A stretch of DNA of 64,000 bases from Carposina sasakii (taxonomy: Eukaryota > Arthropoda > Insecta > Lepidoptera > Carposinidae), in NCBI GenBank assembly GCA_014607495.2, contig CP053154.1, positions 2,418,001 through 2,482,000 of the forward strand, given 5' to 3'. The position numbers and the translations under genes are program-made. Below are positions 10,730-21,891 of the stretch, piece after piece. The notes under the pieces are model-generated. The model saw only the letters and a program-made list of their open reading frames with translations, made no database searches and had not been told where the DNA came from. Positions within the stretch are counted from its first letter, which is position 1; each line of letters begins with the position of its first letter.

Positions 10730-13209
10730 CATCATTTACAGCCCTGAGAAGTCCACTGTTGGATATAGGCCTCCCCCAACAACCTCCACTCCGACCGGTC
10801 GGAAGCAGCCTGCATCCAACCGATGCCCGCAACCTTGGCCAGGTCATCGGTCCACCTTGCGGGTGGCCTTCGCACGCTGCGCTTGCCGATACGTGGTATC
10901 CACTCTAGAACTTTCCGACTCCATCGGCCATCAGTTCTTCGAGCTATGTGCCCTGCCCATTGCCACTTCAGCTTGCTGGACCGTTGAGTTATGTCGGTGA
11001 TCTTTGTACGTCTGCGGATCTCCTCATTTCTGATTCGATCACGCAGAGAGATCCCAAGCATAGCTCTCTCCATCGCTCGCTGTGCGATCCTGAGCTTTTT
11101 TAAGAGGCACATAGTTAGAGACCACGTCTCGGCACCGTAGGTCATTACCGGCAGCACGCACTGGTTGAATACCTTTGTCTTTAAGGACTGGGGTATCTTG
11201 GACACGAATAAGCTTCGTAGTTTCCCGAACGCTACCCAGCCGAGTTGGATTCGCCGAGTTACCTCCTTCTCAAAGTTGGACTTACCTAGTTTAACCGTCT
11301 GTCCCAGGTAAACATACTCGTCAACAACTTCAAGCATCGAGCTCCCTCCGCTCCTGTACTCGTACCGACATGGTGGCGTTACTGTATAAACATTTCAGCA
11401 CTTCGATATATCGATGGTCAATATGGAACCGCTGGAGAGACCGCAACACTGCCCATGTCTCGATCGAATCGTAGGCCCTCTCATAGTCCACGAACGCTAG
11501 GCATAGTGGCCGATTATACTCTTCCGTTTTTTGTATAATGTGCCGTAGCGTGTGGATATGGTCTATGGTACTAAACCTTTTTCGGAAACCGGCTTGTTCG
11601 GGAGGCTGGAAGTCATCAAACCTGCGAGCAAGACGATTCGTGATTACCCTTGAAAACAACTTCTAGACATGGCTCAGAAGTGAGATGGGTCTATAGTTCT
11701 TCAGCAAGGTTTTATCGCCTTTTTTAAAGAACAACACCACCACACTTCTGTTCCATGCTTCCGGCGTTACGCCTTCGAGCAGGACGGAATTGAAGAGCCT
11801 TTGGAAGACCTTCAGTACCGGAGTTCCACCCGCTCTTAGAAGCTCTGATGTAATTCCATCGTCGCCTGGCGCTTTGTTGTTTTTGAGTTGTTTAAGGGCA
11901 GTCCTAATCTCGTACAGGCTGATATCCGGGATGTCTTCAGTATAGTGTCGGGTGAGCTTGGCTCTTGGGTCTTTGCCTAATCTAACAGGTTTAGCGACCG
12001 AGGTATATAGCTGTCCATAGAACCTCTAAATCTCCCTTAGCACCTCTGGTATGGTAGACGCTATACTGCCGTCATCTGTCTTCAGCTTCGTCAACTGGCT
12101 CTGCCCAATAGATGATTCTCTTGCGAACACTTTGGAGCCTTGGTTTCGCTCTATTGTCTCCTTAATGCAGCGAGTATTAAAGCTGCGGATGTCGTGTCGC
12201 AGAGACTTGGAGATACGTCTATTGAGCTGCCGATATGCTTCAGCGTCATCAGAGGACTGCAGAGATATTGCGCGCCTTTCCGCCATGAGGTTGAGGGTAT
12301 GATCAGTTAGTTTCTGGGGTCTATTTCTACGGTTAGGTCTAAAGAATTTAGACCCCACCGTGTGGACAGTTTCTACCAGCCTGTTATTTATATCATCCAC
12401 TGACATGCAATCCTCTAGGCAAGCAAAGCGGTTTGTCAGCTCGAGTTGAAAGCTCTCGGGGTTTTGAATGTGCACGGATGAGGGTCGGAGTGTAGACTTC
12501 ACTAGTCGTGATCTCTCCCGTTTGACATTAATATTCAATGTGCCTCGAACCATTCGGTGATCGCTACCGGTTTTCACCCTGTTGATCACTGAGACATCAT
12601 TGAATATCCGTCTATCGGTGGTCAATATGAAGTCTATCTCGTTCCTCGTGTGCTTGTTGGGATGGATCCAGGTCCATTTCCTATGAGGCGGCTTCTTGAA
12701 GAAAAGTTCATCATAAAGAGTCCCTCCATCCCTAGAAAATCGGCCAGCCTCTGGCCCCTGGGGTTCCTGTCGCCGGATCCAAATTGTCCCACTTTCAACT
12801 TATTCTCATCCCGCTTGCCCAGTTTCGCATTGAAGTCCCCCATAACAACACAGAAATGAGTTTTAGAGGTATGTATGGCTGTACTTATGTCCTCATACAT
12901 AACCTCCACCTCTTCATCCGGATGCGTCGAGGTCGGCGCTTATACCTGGATGACCTTCAACGAGTACCTTTTTGATACTCTGAGTATCAGGTATGCTACC
13001 CTGCTCAACACACTCGTGATGGATTCGATGCTGTTTACGAGGGACTTGTGGACGATAAACCCAACACCACCCTGGGACTTATGATCACCTTCCCGGTGGT
13101 AGAGTAAGTTGCCAAATTTCAGGGTTATCGTATCCTCTCCCTGTCTTCGGACCTCATATAACCCTATAATATCCCACCGCAACTTTGTATCCTCCCTCAG
13201 CGTGCGTGC
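10730..13209 (-). pseudogene. RTE-clade LINE, 5'-truncated copy with target duplication
   Basis: Reading the minus strand from 13209, the element opens in the apurinic-type endonuclease (LRWDIIGLYEVRRQGEDTI). It continues with MGDFNAKLGKRDE and the endonuclease GSDHRMVRGTL signature. RT follows: EQAGFRKRFSTIDHIHTLR and motif A LCLAFVDYERAYDSIE. The RTE C-terminal region closes it: TYGAETWSLT, KWQWAGHIARRTDGRWSRK and RRPPARWTDDLAKVAG. The 9 bp ATTATATTT occurs at 10721-10729 and 13210-13218, bracketing exactly 2480 bp. Frames shift several times. At about 11340-11346 the segment that should hold the FADD motif is missing; the copy at 3786-4790 retains roughly 310 bp there. The element cannot be active. 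Confidence 0.92.
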
Positions 13210-13218
13210 ATTATATTT

Positions 13219-15213
13219 AAAATATTCAAAAGCACTATTAATAAGTACCTATTGCAAGTAAAAGACAGTCGATTTATTCAAAAGAAAAACAATCGTCAAA
13301 ACTTGAGGAATAACGATATGGCTTCCACATTTATTCGATATCCGTTCATGCTGGAATTCTTGAATAAACAGAGATTTATACGAATGACTTCTTTCCTTTA
13401 AGGTTCGTATTCCCAATAAATGTCGTACTTACCTGACATGGAGTAGTTGCAATAAAGACGATGGCAACAATACAGTGTCATTAGTCAGACTTAGATGTAA
13501 GATAAATGTATATCAGTGCTATTAAGTATGGGTCATGCATGACGATACTTTATAATATAAAACTGAGACAATGTATACAAACCACGCCATATTGGCTGTA
13601 ATTATTATTTAGCCTCAATTAAATAACCTCAACCACAAAATTAATTTTGAAATTGATATATTAACCAATTTATTTTTCAATATAAACGTGGTTAATGAAA
13701 TAGGAATTGTCAAAACTAATAATAAACTACTTTTGGTTTAATAACGTATTCCGTAACATAAAGTTTGATCTAATGTTACTTTATTGTACCACATTTTAAG
13801 CAAATAAATAATCATTTCATTAACTTAAGCCAGAATGAAAAATTAAAATTTCCCTAAACTATCGATAGTGTATGTTTGCACTTCTCACAAAAACGCTTCA
13901 CTTTTCGCTCTAAAAAGTAGCTTAATTTAAAAGTTACCTTCCTAGGTTACGGAACTTAGAAATTGGCTAAAAAATTGTTTACTTTTAGCCAAAATGTATT
14001 TACTTTGCCTACATTTTAAAAATAACTATTATAATTGTAACATATCCCCTTTACATTGGCTTTGTGATGGCTAAGGTAAATGTTAGTAATAATAACAAAC
14101 CCGCAGCTTTTGTCTTCAATATTTTTTTATATGATATGTCATTTTTATAGATTTCGGCTAAGACCAAATAAATACGCAGAAGGAAAGCTTTAGATTGGAT
14201 TAGATGGAATTTTTTTTAAAAGAACTGCCCTTTATAAAGATTGATAAAAATATTGATACTTTAAAAGTGTGTTATTATAATAATAGAAGCTAAATTTTAT
14301 TTCAAAAGTTTATAAACGGATTCTACCTATGTGCTATTAAATAAATGATAGAGCTTAGTTTATTTCGAAATTTCAAATTTCACACGAACTAGCTTGAACA
14401 GCTTGAAAAACAATCTAAGCGAAGTATATATAAAGGCTAACTTTAATCAAGTCATTAGGTTACCTAAGCTATATATTTTTTATATAATTGTAAGTAAGAC
14501 CCATTATAAACACAGTACCCTTACTTTATAAATTCAAACACCGAGTACATTACCAGACCCGTATTTCTGGCGTTTCCTCAGATACCGTAATGGAATACAG
14601 GGCCGAGCTTAGATAAAGATAAACCGAGGTAACGCCTCTGTTATAAATCTCGGGCCGGACAGATAAGGGCCGGTCACGTGGTCGCTGATTATTTCGAAGG
14701 AAATCGGCTCCGATACAACGCCGCCTAATGTACGGTATAACGTGAATCCGAGACGGAAAAAAGGCGGTATAAAAAGGTCTGGACTAAGGCGTTTTGGTAT
14801 TTGAAATGTAATTAGGGCTTATCTCGTTTGAATTACTGGGCTGTTGGTTTTTTTTTATTCTGATTCAGATTTGATTGGCATAGATAACATAATAAGTAAA
14901 TTGTGGCAAGTAGAGCGTGCCTAGTTGAAAATGAATATTTTTGTTTTTAGGCGCGACTTTTTAGGAAATAAACTCGGACATAAACTTGTACTACATCAAC
15001 TTGTAGTCATAATTTCTTAGAAAATCACGTTGTAGTTATTTTAAAAATAAAACAATTATCCGACATTTAATAAAAGGTAAGAAATATGTTTTTCGCACTC
15101 AATTTGCTGGGCAATTTTATATATTTATCAAGCTATCAATATTGTTAAAATTATGAACTTACAATTTATTACAAAAAAATATCTTTTATTTATAGGTGTA
15201 AAACATATTTGAA
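13219..15213. other. Non-coding, nothing recognised
   Basis: Two kilobases of AT-rich sequence with one modestly GC-richer patch at 14560-14780. No exon with both splice sites was found there. Confidence 0.45.
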
Positions 15214-15450
15214 AGCCGATTGGTATCGTTGGCAGTGACCCTGCTCGCTGCGCCATGGGTCCTGGGTTCGAATCCCGGTAGGAGCAAATATTGATAATGA
15301 TGAATATCGATGTTTGTTTTAGAGTCATGGATGTTGCTATGTATAGATAAGTATACTTATCTATGTATTTATATACCGTTGCTTAGTACTTACGACACAA
15401 TTCCTCAGGGATGTGGGACTAGGTTAAAGTGTCATAACAGTTGTGTAAAA
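15214..15450 (+). mobile_element. tRNA-derived SINE, variant copy
   Basis: A tRNA-like head (GCCGATTGGTATCGTTGGCA, then GGGTTCGAATCCCGG as the B box) is followed by the family body: GATGAATATCGATGTTTGTT, TATTTATATACCGTTGCTTA and GTGGGACTAGGTTA. The head differs from the other copies and the 3' part has drifted, ending without an A tail. It is probably an older or separate subfamily. Confidence 0.8.
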
Positions 15451-15497
15451 GCGTTAATAATTAATAACTTGTAAGTATTGTTTCCAACATATTTTTT

Positions 15498-15735
15498 ACG
15501 GCCGATTGGTCTAGTAGATACTGACCCTGCCTGCGACGCCATAGGTCCTGGGTTCGAATCCCGGTAGGTGTAAACATTGATATGATGAATATCGATGTTT
15601 GTTCCCGAGTCATGGATGTCTCTATACTTATCTATGTATTTATTTACCGTTGCTTAGTACCCACGTCACAAGACCTTAGGATCTTAATGTGGGACTAGGT
15701 TAATGTGTTGTGTAGTGTGTGAATATTTATTATTT
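15498..15735 (+). mobile_element. tRNA-derived SINE
   Basis: Nearly full-length. It begins ACGGCCGATTGGTCTAGTAG, with an A-box-like region, then the B box GGTTCGAATCC and the body GATGAATATCGATGTTTGTT through GTGTAGTGTGTGAATA. It matches 49084-49360 closely. RNA polymerase III boxes would be internal, as in other tRNA-headed SINEs. Confidence 0.85.
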
Positions 15736-15750
15736 ATTTGCATATTTTTT

Positions 15751-16384
15751 GAGGTATCTGGCGACTCGGACCGCTGCTTATCTCGGACCGCGGTCCAAGT
15801 TGACTGATTCGTTTTTATTTATTTATTTTGTCAGGCGGCTCGGACCACTCGCAATTTTAAACAAAAATCCATTGTTTATGTACCACTTTTAGTACAGTTA
15901 ACATAAAAAGTGTTAGAAATAAAACAAATCTATTCAATAATGTTATTATTTAGGTATCTTGGTAGGTGTAAAATCTCAATGTTTACTTAGCTATTAAATA
16001 TTTTTTATCGATCTATAAAAAATATAGCTTTAAAGAAAACTACATATAAAATAAACTCAGTCTTAATGTGGGTTTCGTAACCATATATCCACGGTAGTAT
16101 AATACGAGTATGGTATATTTTATAGATATCGCGAGAGGAAGGTTTATATGTATAACTAGCGACCCGCTCCGGCTTCGCACGGGTAGAATGCTGATACGTA
16201 ATCCTTCTTTGCGAAGACAAAGTCATGGGCAGCTACTAGTATAACATAAAATAAAATCCAAACAGATTTTTCTGTTAACTCCGAGTTAATTAGGTATGTG
16301 GTCCGAGTCGGCCGAACGCAAAATGTATTCGGGCGACTCAAACCGCGGTCCGAGTTTGTTGCGGTCCGAGTCGCCGGATACCTC
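15751..16384. mobile_element. Terminal-inverted-repeat element with GGCGACTCGGACC ends
   Basis: The left end 15751-15774 starts GAGGTATCTGGCGACTCGGA. The right end 16361-16384 is its reverse complement with one mismatch over 24 bp. Subterminal CTCGGACCGCGGTCC-type repeats are also mirrored (about 15783 and 16340). The flanks are ATTTTTT on both sides, a possible but low-complexity target duplication. The interior has no transposase and holds a fragment of the dispersed CTAGCGACCCG repeat at about 16158-16205. Probably a non-autonomous DNA transposon; superfamily not assigned. Confidence 0.75.
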
Positions 16385-17379
16385 ATTTTTTTGTAATTAT
16401 ATGTGAAGTTGCTATACAGTTATTACAATCTTGCTAAACAAGACAATTTAACATTTTATTCAGGCTAAAATTTATTAAAATAAAATGTGGAATACTAAAA
16501 GAGAGTAAAATAACACGATATTGGTTTTTCATTTCATGCACAGATACACAATTACTTCTAGCTCAGTTATTAAAATGTGTCGCAAAGGGAAACTCGAAAT
16601 AGATTGCTCTTTTAGTTGCCTTTGAGTAGATAAATGGTTTTAAAATCAGTACCATTATTTATTTCATATTACAATGCAATGTATTTTATTATAGTCATTG
16701 TTACTGGTGCTGCTGTTGAAATTGTAAAGTGAGTGACATAGGTATGTTAGTTGAGGTAAGTTGCCCCTTTCTATTTAGGGCGAGGCAACATTGCTGCATT
16801 GCGTTGCCGTATATTGTGATAATATGCCACATTAATACGTTGGGTTGCCGAACGCGACGTTTCAACGGATCAACTGACAAGAGACAAAGCGGGAGGGAAG
16901 GTAATGATTGTCGGAGCTTCATACCCCGCCGGTCCATCCAAGGGCAGTGTTTCGAATAACCATTGCGAAGATTGAACTGAGACGCAGTCTCGACGTCGTG
17001 CGTCATCCATCTGTTGCGACGACGACGCGATACAAATCAGCGCTAATGGGGTCTCATCTTTATCTGTGTTTTGAAGCATGTAAATAAATATATTTTGAAA
17101 GAAATACAAAGGTAGTTAGCAGTCATTTTTATTTTAGTTGAAAAATGACGTGTCAAAAGTAATAACACCAGTTTGCTTCAAGATTAATAAACTTTTCTGA
17201 AATAAATGTAGGTATGTACTGTTATTTAATATCGACATTATTTTCAATGCGATAAACTAGCAACATGTCATTGATCATTAACATCTTTTCCCGCTATGCT
17301 AAGCATGGCTCTGAGATCTCTCTTATGATCCTGCAATTCTGGACACCCCATATCGGGAGCGCTATCGTGTGTACATATA
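16385..17379. other. Non-coding stretch with a GC-richer patch
   Basis: At 16770-17050 GC and CpG content rise and two overlapping minus-strand ORFs of 79 and 101 codons are open. Neither shows a domain I recognise. It may be a repeat, an unidentified exon or a regulatory patch. Confidence 0.35.
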
Positions 17380-17798
17380 CAGGCTGTTTTTTGGTCGTTA
17401 ACGTTCCCGAAAACTACAGAAACTCCTCATCATCACGATCATTTTTCTCCATGGAAGCATATCTGGGAAGTGTCAAGTTCCCAAGATATTAGGGTCCAAA
17501 GTTGAATAAATAGACGGCGTTTTTCTGCATAAATGCACATAGACGCTCGTAGCAAGATTTTTTCACGAGAAATAATAATGGTGCTTTGCCTACCCCGTAA
17601 GAGATGGGGGCGTGATTGTATGAATGTAAATAATTAATAGCTGTCTATGAAAAACTAACATAAACACTGGACACTATGAATTTCGCCCGATCAAGAAAAT
17701 AAATGTTTTTTTTTATTTACATCGTTTCTCAACATTTTTTTTGGCATATACTCAAATTATTTGATGTACATAAGAGTACCTACCATTCGTTAAGGGTG

Positions 17799-18603
17799 TG
17801 TAGGATTTACTAACCTTGAGGACCTTCTAGAAGTCCTAGGAGCTCAATTTATTTTTCTTTTCGTACACTCAAATCTTAACAAAACTTCATGAAGAAAAAT
17901 AAAATTCATTTTGAATTCAAGAATTTGAGGAGAGAAAAAATCGTATATAAACCATACAAACGGGAAAACGTCAAGCATTCCGTCGGCTACTCAGCCAGAG
18001 TGAAGAACGGAATTATAAGGCCTTGTCCCGGGGCCCTTACTGCACTTCGCAGGACTTCTACAGCGCGAACAATCCGCGCCCGCGTCGCGTTCAGTAATCC
18101 GCGACCGAGAAGATTCATCTGTTCGATCCAGTACCTACAACTTCTGCACCTGCATCTACAACTGTGACCCGTCCGTCTGGTCTGATACCTGCAACTTCTA
18201 CACCTGCATCTACAACATTAACCCGGCTGTCTGGTCCGGTACCTACAACTTCTGCACCTGCATCTACAACTGACCCGTCCGTCGGATCCAGTACCTTCAA
18301 CTCCTGCCTGCAACTACTACACCGTGGCGTGGCGTGACTCCTGGAACGCCGTCAACCCAGGACCCTCAAGAGGACTCTGCTCACCGACTTCCTATACTTT
18401 TACACTCTATAATCCTTCATCCACGCTTTACTCACCCTCACTCACCTTCACGCATTGTTCATAGTGATCTCTCTTCTATATTGTGTTAATTTGTGTTGTA
18501 AATAAATTCGTGTAACTCATCTTTTCTTTTTATTTCGTTAGGTAGGTATTATTATATTTATTAGGTAGGCTACAAACTCCTACATAACTGTTGCTATACG
18601 ACA
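17799..18603 (+). mobile_element. Solo LTR, 805 bp
   Basis: It begins TGTAGGATTTAC after GGTG at 17795-17798 and ends CTATACGACA before GGTG at 18604-18607. That gives TG...CA termini and a 4 bp target duplication. Removing it joins AAGGGTG to GCAACGAAAA, which is the sequence expected from the family C copy at 660-690. It has GTATATAAAC at about 17943 as a TATA-like element and GTAAATAAATTC at about 18498 as a poly(A)-signal-like site, so the + strand is the likely transcription sense. No gag, pol or second LTR is adjacent, so it is a recombination remnant. Gypsy, BEL or copia class cannot be decided. Confidence 0.85.
18119..18310 (+). repeat. Minisatellite inside the LTR, about 57 bp unit
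   Basis: Roughly three and a half copies of a unit built on CCTACAACTTCTGCACCTGC and ATCTACAACT followed by CCCGTCCGTCTGG. In one plus frame it reads as a Thr/Ser/Pro-rich repeat (VPTTSAPASTT). That frame has a stop immediately upstream and ends at 18352, so coding is unlikely. Confidence 0.75.
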
Positions 18604-18638
18604 GGTGGCAACGAAAAAACAACCTGTATATGCATGTA

Positions 18639-19800
18639 TTATTTTCGAAACGAGGATTTTTACAACATGTTTTCATTTATATTTCATAATGCCTGTACTT
18701 TGAGAAAAAATAGTTCAAAATTGATTTGGATTACAAAAATCACTACACTTGAAATTTAAATTCATATTGTTTTAGGCTTTTCTGAAAGAAACATTCGCAG
18801 GCCAAGGTGAATTCATTTATTTGCGTTTCGCTACAGAAATACAGAAACAACGTTGTAAATAAATAATTCAACATTCACAAACCTCCGCGGGCGACTAAAC
18901 ATTGTCTTTCTTGTTTCTATCAAGCAATTTCCCGCGCACGTATCTCCAGATGAAACAAAAGGCATAATTGTATTGGCTCAAAAAGATGGCAGCTAATTCT
19001 TTATTCGCAGTCTTTATTGCTTTGTGCAGTAATTTATTTTTGCATGGACAATTATTGTTAAATGGGAACGAGACGAGGTTTTTTTTCTTCTTTTTTTTAC
19101 AAATTTTTGATAAATAAATAAATTGAAATAAAAAATTGTATAATCCATGTCACTGTACTAGTAAATCACAATTTTTTATGGCATTATGAACATACTATAT
19201 CCGATCCGAAAATGTATTTATTTTTAATTATAATCTACTTTTAATACATACATTCAAGTTTTTTTTATATGTCATTATTATTAATCCACCCAGCTGTATA
19301 AATAAGAAAAAATATATAAGCAAGCATTGCAGATGCTAACTTAGAAAGTTAAGGGTAGATATCATTATTATACATGCAACGTAACAAAAGACATGGTGAA
19401 ATATATTTTTATTGCCCTTAGTTATTTAAAAAAATATTTTGGATATTGCCTTTTAAGTGTTTTGTTTTATTAAAAAAATAATAATAATAAGTATTACTTC
19501 ATTACTAACCATAATACAATCATAAGCAAATGTAATTCACAACCCTACGGATGAAACCTTTTAAGTAACGAACAATACACTCAAGTGCAAAAAGTCTTAC
19601 GACGATATCCTATATCTTAGCGAGAGAGCTTTTCCCATTTGTTTACCTGACAGTACCAGAATCTATAGACAATACTAATGGGCTCAATGACCCAGACTCA
19701 TTATCACTTGGACTTTAAAGAAACAATAGGGAGGAGATGCTGTAATCATTGTAGACCGAGATGGATCAATTGAGCGTACTATAAAACTATATAGGTACAT
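18639..19800. other. AT-rich non-coding DNA
   Basis: No exon or repeat recognised, apart from homopolymer runs. Confidence 0.45.
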
Positions 19801-20165
19801 CGTCGTCAGTCTATACAGTCCACTGCTGGACGTAGGCCTACCTCAGAGTACGCCACATGGCTCGATCTCCCGTTTTTGCCATCCTGTCACTACCAGCCGT
19901 CCTCTTTAAGTCATCGGTCCATCTGGCCGGAGGGTGCCCAACGCTACGCTTACCGAGGCGCGGTCTCCATTTGAGAACCCGCTTACTCCACCGTGCATCG
20001 GTTCTACGACAGATGTGGCCTGGCAACTGCCACTTCAGTCTGCCGTCCATTTCCATTTCGAGACTATGTCTGTCACTTTAGTCTTCTGCTAATCTCATTT
20101 CGGACTTTGTCCATTAGCGAGATTCCGAGCATTGACCTTTCCATAGCTCTCTGAGTGACATGCAA
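19801..20165 (-). pseudogene. RTE LINE 3' fragment
   Basis: The minus strand encodes the RTE C-terminus with breaks: QRAMERSMLGISLMDKVRNE, then GHICRRTDARWSKRVLKWRP and KRSVGHPPARWTDDLKRTAG, ending in the tail CCACTGCTGGACGTAGGCCT (plus strand). It is a subfamily distinct from 10730-13209 (KRTAGSDRMAKTGDRAMW rather than AKVAGIGWMQAASDRSEW), closer to the pieces at 35150 and 63030. Confidence 0.85.
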
Positions 20166-20452
20166 TCGGTGAGCCACCCCCACCACATAGGTACATACTA
20201 CACTCGAAAAACATAATCCATCTTCTGGTGCAGTCAGGTAAAAATAACCTTTTTATCGGATGTTTATGAATCTCTGTAACATTTGGATACGTTAACCAAC
20301 AAAAGTGACTGCGGTGTGGATGCGCAATGAAAAACCATTTTTCTACGAACAAACGTCATTAAGACACCTCTATTTCATTATTCCTTCATGGCTTGGACAC
20401 AGCAGGTGGATGTGAGGGGATCATTAGTGAGCATTATATTTCATATTTCAGT

Positions 20453-20585
20453 CCCGGATGATGGCTATGAACGGTATGGAAATGGACGGGAATATGCGGA
20501 AAAATTCCGCCAAGTTGAAAAACTTTTTGATGTGAAAACCGATGCGTTTTATAAAAGTGCTGATGGTATTTATTACATAGGTTGA
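20453..20585 (+). CDS. Candidate terminal exon of unknown protein
   Basis: A polypyrimidine stretch and acceptor TTCATATTTCAG end at 20452. An open frame then runs PDDGYERYGNGREYAEKFRQ, followed by VEKLFDVKTDAFYKSADGIY, to a TGA at 20583-20585. It is rich in charged and aromatic residues. It looks more like real coding sequence than the surrounding AT-rich DNA, where frames are soon stopped. A strong donor-like AG|GTAAGT follows the stop at about 20586. I do not recognise the family. It could be the last coding exon of a gene nested in the large intron, a decayed exon, or transferred sequence. The other two frames close quickly. Confidence 0.3.
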
Positions 20586-20924
20586 GGTAAGTATTTTTTT
20601 TTATCATTATATTTTTTCTATTAAATAAATTATTGTCGAAAGTATTGTTTACTAGAACACATCAGCTGCATGCTCTTCCGTGCATATCGTAAGAACTAGG
20701 CGATAAGCTAGAAACTACCTATTAATCATTAATGTCTGTCCCCGTTATGAACGTGAATGTGGCATCTCCTTTATGATGCCAGTTCTATCTACTCAATTTT
20801 CTAAACACGGCCTTGTATACATATATATGCATGTATAGTGATACCTGTACAATTACGAGTATAGCTGAGTTTGTTAGGATACTGGTGTTTAACCAAAATA
20901 TATTGTGTACTAGTGGGCTGTAGA

Positions 20925-21350
20925 AAAACAAAACGTCGAAATCATCCGCGATTAAAATATTCACCCGGGATATAAGCTATACAGGGTGTAACAAAAGGGG
21001 TATATTAAGCGAAAAGCTATGCAAATAGCCCACTAAAATTAACTTACCCACAAAATTTCAGACTCGAATCACATGTTTATTTTTCCAAATGGTATGGATA
21101 ATTCCTAAACAACTCAGGAATTATACGATCTTGAAAAATAAATAAATGTGATTTCGAGTCTCAAATTTTGGAAATAGGTTTTCGGTAACATAGCTTTTCG
21201 CTTAACATACCCTTTCTATTACACCCTTTGTTATTGGGAAGTTTCATCAAAACATTTTCATCATTTTTGCGTGAAAGAGCAACTAACGTACATGGTCATC
21301 CTCACAAACTTTTGCGTTTATAATATAAGTAGGATGTATATTGGACGTAC
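20925..21350 (+). repeat. CGCGACTTCGTCCGCG repeat, split by a MITE
   Basis: The left part 20925-20978 has ACTAGTGGGCTG, GTCGAAATCATCCG and CACCCGGGATATAAG. The right part 21231-21350 has AGTTTCATCAAAAC, TTTGCGTGAAAGAGCAACTA and a TTTATAATATAAGTAGGATG ending typical of this family. The element between them is MITE family B. Confidence 0.7.
20979..21230. mobile_element. MITE family B, palindromic, about 250 bp
   Basis: The ends mirror each other. The left begins ACAGGGTGTAACAAAAGGGG and continues into AAGCGAAAAGCTATG. The right has CATAGCTTTTCGCTTAA and ends TACACCC. Internal GACTCGAATCACAT and ATGTGATTTCGAGTC are also mirrored. It sits within a CGCGACTTCG repeat. Related copies are at 33354-33614 and 37341-37498. 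Confidence 0.75.
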
Positions 21351-21675
21351 CACAATACTAAACTGTAGGCTTAAGCTAAAAAACCGTCAAGTTTCATCAA
21401 AATCCGTTCAATTGTTTTGGTATCCATCCCTACAAACTCAAGATTAAACACATTAATATAAATAAATATATGTAAATATTTATATCACCGTATGCAAAAA
21501 CATTCAAATTTATTCCTCTAGAGGAACCCGAAAGAACTGAATGTAACGGAGTTGTAATGAGCACGTAGACGAGATCATGAATCTAGAATAAATGAGAGAT
21601 GCGATAGTCAAAAAAAAAGATAATAACTCTCAGGCGAACATTCTGGCGAAAGTTCGAATGACTTAGAACAAATAG

Positions 21676-21891
21676 CTAAGACAAGATACTAACATTATTT
21701 CTCGATCGAATCAACCTCAAAACCAAAGGAAACCTTAATTTAGCGCGTTTGTGCTCTATGAGCACCTTATAGATACCTCCTTTTGGTCCTTCTTCCGCGG
21801 ACGAGACTAACTGAACAAATGATGTGAGTTTTGTCGAGCTTAATGCTACAAACGTAACGAGAATTGTGATGAATACCCGTAACTTCTTCAT
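21676..21891 (-). CDS. Small ORF with predicted signal peptide
   Basis: Starting at the ATG at 21891-21889, a 71-residue protein opens MKKLRVFITILVTFVALSS. This is a basic n-region plus a hydrophobic core typical of a secretion signal, with possible cleavage near SSA-EEG. The mature part would be a short, very basic peptide (KGGIYKVLIEHKRAKLRF, then an Arg-rich end RLIRSRNNV). The frame extends upstream to another Met at 21954, but that extension lacks signal character. AATAAA occurs on the minus strand about 165 nt after the stop, near 21510. No family is recognised and only one copy is seen. It could be a nested intronless gene for a secreted peptide, or a chance ORF. Confidence 0.35.
   Translation of the reverse strand: MKKLRVFITILVTFVALSSTKLTSFVQLVSSAEEGPKGGIYKVLIEHKRAKLRFPLVLRLIRSRNNVSILS

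Larger units (their letters stand above)
17380..18638. mobile_element. MITE family C, interrupted by a solo LTR
   Basis: The outer ends are inverted repeats: ATATACAGGCTGTTTTTTGG on the left and ACAACCTGTATAT on the right. The interior shares GCATAAATGCACATAGACGC and TTTCGCCCGATCAAG with 457-698. The left part matches the reverse complement of 31945-32120. The right arm is split at 17798/18604 by the 805 bp LTR described separately. Without it the element would be about 450 bp. Confidence 0.75.

Noticed and set aside
15250..15290. Genuine tRNA genes at B-box sites (also 26863, 36565, 41910, 49137, 58471)
   Set aside because: Each is followed by the same SINE body and none can form a full cloverleaf acceptor stem; they are SINE heads.
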